DNA of 7,652 bases from DASPUH01 sp964518505 (GTDB taxonomy: Bacteria > Chloroflexota > Limnocylindria > Limnocylindrales > CSP1-4): contig CAZFGT010000068.1 in NCBI GenBank assembly GCA_964518505.1, positions 1-7,652 of the forward strand, given 5' to 3'. Both the position numbers and the translations under genes were made by a program. Numbering within the stretch: position 1 is the stretch's first letter; each line of letters opens with the position of its first letter. This document shows, in pieces, positions 4,960 through 7,652 of this stretch. Under the pieces are notes generated by a model. It saw nothing but the letters and a program-made list of their open reading frames with translations. It was not told where the DNA came from and did no database searches.

Positions 4960-5835
4960 TCAGAGAACGGCCCCGGCGATCCGGGCGACGCGCCCTGGAT
5001 CGGCGATGACGTCGATCTCCACGATCCTGCCCTCGACGACGCTGAACCCCATGACCGCGAAGGGCCGTCCCTTGACCACGATGACCGCGCCGGCCGTGCC
5101 GTTGACCAGGGCCGGCCGGACCTCTGCCCCAGGGATGCCTCGCGACTGGCCGGCCACGGCTTCCGCCCCACGGAACACCTGCACGGGACGCTTCGGTCCG
5201 TAGTCCGCCCGTAGCACCACGTCGGGATCCAGGAGCGCCACCAGGCTCTGCAGGTCACCGCCACGAGCCGCCCGATAGAAGGCGTCGACCACCTCCCGCT
5301 GCCGCCGCGGATCCTGGTCCGGCGCCTGGATCTCGACTCCCCTGACCCGACGGCGGGCCCGACTGGCGAGCTGTCGGGCCGCTTCACTCGATCGACCGAC
5401 CATCGGCGCGATCTCGTCGAAGGGCAACTCGAACATGTCGTGGAGCACGAAGGACAGGCGCTCCGCTGGCGACAGGGTGTCGAGCACGACCTGGAGGGCC
5501 AGGCCGACCGAATCGGCCAGCAACGCCTCGTCCTCTGGCTGGAGCTCGCCCGCAGGACTGACGACGGGATCGGGCAGGCGGGCCTCCAGCGACTCCTCGC
5601 GTCGCCGGTCGCGCGCCCGGAGCGTGTTCAGGCACACGCGCGCGACGACCGTGGTCAGCCAGCCGCCAAGGTTCTCGACCTCACCGGCGCCGGCGCGGCT
5701 GACGCGCAGCCAGGCGTCCTGGACCGCGTCGTCCGCCTCGGGCAGCGAGCCAAGCATGCGGTAGGCCACCGCCCGAAGGTGGGGGCGATGCGCCTCGAAG
5801 CGTTCGGCCAGCCATTCGCCTTCGCGGTCGTTCAT
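4960..5835 (-). CDS. sigJ: ECF41-type (SigJ-like) sigma factor with C-terminal SnoaL-like domain
   Basis: 291 residues, about 100 longer than a plain ECF factor. Sigma-2 is at about 7-80 (FEAHRPHLRAVAYRMLGS, PEADDAVQDAWLRVSR, GWLTTVVARVCLNTLRARDRR). Sigma-4 is at about 105-165 (LDTLSPAERLSFVLHDMFEL, PFDEIAPMVGRSSEAARQLASRARRR). Residues 178-291 are an NTF2/SnoaL-like domain (VVDAFYRAARGGDLQSLVAL, LDPDVVLRADYG, GRIVEIDVIADPGRVARI). In ECF41 factors the linker carries a WLPEP-like motif, here RLPDPVV (86-92). The C-terminal end carries an NPDKL-like motif, here ADPGRV (279-284), more diverged. The extra domain replaces a separate anti-sigma factor and adjusts activity. GAGGA lies 8 bases before the ATG at 5835. 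The divergent SDR gene is the expected kind of target. The symbol is used loosely, by family resemblance. Confidence 0.9.
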   Translation of the reverse strand: MNDREGEWLAERFEAHRPHLRAVAYRMLGSLPEADDAVQDAWLRVSRAGAGEVENLGGWLTTVVARVCLNTLRARDRRREESLEARLPDPVVSPAGELQPEDEALLADSVGLALQVVLDTLSPAERLSFVLHDMFELPFDEIAPMVGRSSEAARQLASRARRRVRGVEIQAPDQDPRRQREVVDAFYRAARGGDLQSLVALLDPDVVLRADYGPKRPVQVFRGAEAVAGQSRGIPGAEVRPALVNGTAGAVIVVKGRPFAVMGFSVVEGRIVEIDVIADPGRVARIAGAVL

Positions 5836-5836
5836 C

Positions 5837-5898
5837 GGTCACGTCCTCGTGCTGCCCGGGGTCACTCGGTTGACCCCGTCCACGCGACGGTCGTGACA
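5837..5898. promoter_or_regulatory. Concentric dyads / paired ECF41-like promoters between sigJ and the SDR gene
   Basis: Inner dyad: CGGGGTCA (5857-5864), 6-base spacer, TGACCCCG (5871-5878). Outer dyad about the same centre: GTCACG (5838-5843) and CGTGAC (5892-5897). Read as promoters, the + strand has GGTCACG (5837-5843), 16 bases, GGTC (5860-5863). The minus strand has TGTCACG (5898-5892), 16 bases, GGTC (5875-5872). Both are close to the ECF41 consensus as I recall it (TGTCACA-N16-CGTC). The layout suggests that the ECF41 factor drives both its own gene and the SDR gene. Confidence 0.5.
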
Positions 5899-5922
5899 GT
5901 GAGCTGGATGAATGGAGACACG

Positions 5923-6759
5923 ATGGATGAGAACGGTACGCCCATCATGGTCACCGGCGGCACCGGCACGCTCGGCCGCCTCGTCGTCGCCCGACTCCGC
6001 GACGCCGGGCGTGACGTCCGCGTCCTGAGCCGCGGCCGAAAGGACCGCGCCGACGCCGATCGCGTCGAGTACGTGACCGCGGACCTCACCACGGGCGATG
6101 GCGTCCTTGCGGCGCTCGATGGTGTCGAGGTGGTCGTGCACTGCGCCGGCACCGTCAAGGGTGACGACGTCAAGGCCCGTCACCTCGTGGAGGCCGCGTC
6201 GCGCGTCGGTGTGCGGCACCTCGTGTACATCTCGGTCGTGGGAGACGAACGGGTGCCGATGGCGGGCCGGCTCGACCGCCTGATGTTCGGCTACTTCGGC
6301 TCCAAGCTCGCCACGGACCGGATCGTGGCCGAGTCCGGCGTGCCGTGGACGACCCTCCACGCCACGCAGTTCTACGACGGGATCCTCACCACCGTCACCC
6401 AGATGGCCAGGCTACCTGTCGCCATGGTGCCGGCCGGCTGGCGGTTCCAGCCCATCGATACCGGAGAGGTGGCGGCCCGGCTCGCCCAGCTGGCGCTCGG
6501 CGCACCGGCCGGCCTCGTGCCGGACATGGCGGGGCCGCGGGCATACGAGCTGGCCGATCTGCTGCGGGCATACCTGCGGGCCACGCATCGGCGACGGCTG
6601 ATCCTCCGGCTCCCGGTGCCCGGCGCAGCGGCCGGCGCGGTCCGGGCCGGCGCCATCCTGGCCCCCGACCGGGCGATCGGCCACAAGACCTGGGAGCACT
6701 TCCTCGCGGAGCGGGTCGGCTCTCCGAACGAGGGCAAGACCGTTGCGGCAGGATCCTGA
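5923..6759 (+). CDS. NmrA-like atypical SDR, NAD(P)-binding oxidoreductase/epimerase
   Basis: 278 residues. A Rossmann fold starts with IMVTGGTGTLGRLVVARLRD (about 8-27), the GxxGxxG dinucleotide-binding loop, followed by VRVLSRG, where the arginine often marks NADP preference. VEVVVHCAGTVKGDD and HLVYISVVG are the next strands. YFGSKLATDRIVAESGVPWT fits the YxxxK position and the atypical SDR a5 pattern (E..SG..WT). The C-terminal half (PIDTGEVAARLAQLALG, AGPRAYELADLL) is the substrate part typical of NmrA/YwnB-like proteins. The substrate is unknown. The ATG at 5923 has GGAG five bases upstream; ATG 5908 is in frame but has a poorer site. It is divergent from the ECF41 sigma gene, whose family is typically linked to oxidoreductase/epimerase targets. 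It ends 21 bp from the convergent DinB-like gene, and I see no terminator between them. Confidence 0.9.
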   Translation: MDENGTPIMVTGGTGTLGRLVVARLRDAGRDVRVLSRGRKDRADADRVEYVTADLTTGDGVLAALDGVEVVVHCAGTVKGDDVKARHLVEAASRVGVRHLVYISVVGDERVPMAGRLDRLMFGYFGSKLATDRIVAESGVPWTTLHATQFYDGILTTVTQMARLPVAMVPAGWRFQPIDTGEVAARLAQLALGAPAGLVPDMAGPRAYELADLLRAYLRATHRRRLILRLPVPGAAAGAVRAGAILAPDRAIGHKTWEHFLAERVGSPNEGKTVAAGS

Positions 6760-6780
6760 AACGGCCGCCCGAGGCGCGAG

Positions 6781-7281
6781 CTAGCTGTCGGGGCGCCAGA
6801 GGTCGATCTGCGGCAGGTCCGCGATGCCCAGCGTCTGCGACAGTTCGCCGGCGTGGTAGGCCTCGTGGCTGAACAACCGCTGCAGGATGGACGCCCGGCT
6901 GTGCACCTGCCGTTCCTCGCCGTACATCCGCTCGACCCGCTCCTCCAGCATGGCCGGCTTCCAGCGATCGAGGCAGCCGTCGATGATCCGCCAGGTGGTC
7001 TCGAGGGCATGGACGAGCTCGCCGGCAGAACGCGAGTGGTCCAGGTCGTCCTCCCAGCCCTCGTCGGTGCCGACGAACGGTGTCGCCTCGGCGCCTGGCT
7101 CGCCAAGGATCGTGCACAGCCAGTAGACGCGGGTGCCGGCCGTGTGGCCGACGGTCGCCCAGATCGGCCAGCGCTCGGGTGACGGCTGGATGGCCAGCTG
7201 CTCGTCGGTCATCGCCCCGATGACCTCGCGCAGCCGCCGGTCGTACTGCGGCCACATGCCATAGAACAGGCGGATCGACAC
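6781..7281 (-). CDS. DinB-superfamily (four-helix bundle, metal-binding) protein
   Basis: 166 residues, normal for the family. Three histidines sit where DinB/YfiT-like bundles bind a divalent metal: H46 (VGHTAGTRVYW), and H139 and H143 (LFSHEAYHAGELSQTLG). The N-terminal ERWPIWATVGHTAG and the closing LPQIDLWRPDS are also typical. Members include thiol-dependent transferases (bacillithiol or mycothiol linked) and many uncharacterised stress proteins; despite the name they are not DNA polymerase IV. The start is GTG at 7281-7279, only 2 bases after the DUF1801 stop, with GAGG directly upstream, so translation is probably coupled to that gene; an ATG eight codons further in is the alternative. 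The substrate is unknown. Confidence 0.87.
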   Translation of the reverse strand: MSIRLFYGMWPQYDRRLREVIGAMTDEQLAIQPSPERWPIWATVGHTAGTRVYWLCTILGEPGAEATPFVGTDEGWEDDLDHSRSAGELVHALETTWRIIDGCLDRWKPAMLEERVERMYGEERQVHSRASILQRLFSHEAYHAGELSQTLGIADLPQIDLWRPDS

Positions 7282-7283
7282 CC

Positions 7284-7652
7284 TCAGCGGACCGCTTGCT
7301 TCACGAGCGCCTGGATCCGTGCCTCGACGTCCGTGGTCAGCTCGGTGACGGCAAAGGAGACCGGCCAGAACGGCCCGTCATCAAGGTTGGCGTCAGCCTG
7401 GAACTCGAAGGTCGAGTACCGCACCTTGAACTTGGACTTGGGCTTGAAGAAGCAGATGACCTTGCCGTTCTTGCCTTCCGTGGCGTAGGCCGGCATGCCG
7501 TAGTACGTCTTGGGGGTCAGCGCCGGAACGGCGGCGGAGACGACCTGATGGATGCGCTCGGCCATCGCGCGGTCGTCGGGCGGCATCTTGGCGATGGCGT
7601 CCTGGAGGTCCTTGAGGCCGGCGGCGCGTTCATCGGCCAGGCTGCGGCCCGA
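7284..7652 (-). CDS. DUF1801 (YdhG-like) domain protein, 5' end missing
   Basis: 122 codons are visible, ending at TGA 7286-7284; the N-terminus is beyond the window. An internal ATG (7586) could be mistaken for the start. The upstream 22 codons (SLADERAAGLKDLQDAIAKM) stay open and match the helical lead of this family, so the gene should be read as partial. Recognisable blocks are RAMAERIHQVVSAAVPALTP, KTYYGMPAYA, KVICFFKPKSKFKVRYSTF, NLDDGPFWPVSFAVTELT, and the terminal VEARIQALVKQAVR. The fold is the YdhG-like alpha/beta domain, linked in some bacteria to iron handling or stress; no catalytic site is known to me. It is the upstream gene of a two-gene unit with the DinB-like gene. Confidence 0.88.
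   Translation of the reverse strand, partial: SGRSLADERAAGLKDLQDAIAKMPPDDRAMAERIHQVVSAAVPALTPKTYYGMPAYATEGKNGKVICFFKPKSKFKVRYSTFEFQADANLDDGPFWPVSFAVTELTTDVEARIQALVKQAVR

Noticed and set aside
5440..5922. Extending the SDR protein upstream through the ECF41 gene
   Set aside because: The added residues are antisense to the sigma factor. The Rossmann motif begins just after ATG 5923, which has its own GGAG.
6760..6780. Terminator between the convergent SDR and DinB-like genes
   Set aside because: The 21 bases contain no convincing stem-loop.

Overview
The window is about 7.65 kb of GC-rich bacterial DNA containing one run of exactly 100 undetermined bases (4151-4250). Codon third positions are strongly G/C, genes are short and tightly packed, ATGA stop/start overlaps are frequent, and some starts have no Shine-Dalgarno sequence. 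A membrane beta-propeller protein paired with an ECF sigma factor, an ECF41-type sigma factor, and small DinB, VOC, DUF1801 and DHFR-like proteins fit Chloroflexota or Actinomycetota, probably a metagenome-assembled genome. I cannot place it more precisely from sequence alone.

Layout. 1-218 (-): 3'-truncated VOC (glyoxalase-fold) gene. 350-2307 (+): a translationally coupled pair, an ECF sigma factor followed by a single-pass membrane protein with an extracytoplasmic BNR/Ycf48-like propeller, probably its anti-sigma sensor. 2308-2639: noncoding space between convergent operons, with two hairpins. 3829-2640 (-): TetR-type repressor followed by a cupin, overlapping by 4 bp. 3830-4150: noncoding, AT-richer, highly structured; it carries an exact T-box riboswitch core on the + strand and a 28-nt inverted repeat enclosing it, and it runs into the gap, so the gene it should control is not visible. 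5835-4274 (-): ECF41 (SigJ-like) sigma factor followed by a DHFR/RibD-C family protein. 5923-6759 (+): NmrA-like SDR oxidoreductase, divergent from the sigma factor. 7652-6781 (-): 5'-truncated DUF1801 gene followed by a DinB-like gene.

How the genes work together. There are two independent ECF modules. The first looks like a sigma/anti-sigma pair that transmits an envelope signal. The second has the layout typical of ECF41: sigma factor with C-terminal SnoaL-like regulatory domain beside an oxidoreductase/epimerase-type target. Their shared 87-bp intergenic region contains two concentric dyads that can be read as two face-to-face promoters of the same form, (T/G)GTCACG-N16-GGTC. This and the T-box next to the gap are the most notable observations. 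The other genes are small detoxification, stress or housekeeping types without visible pathway links.
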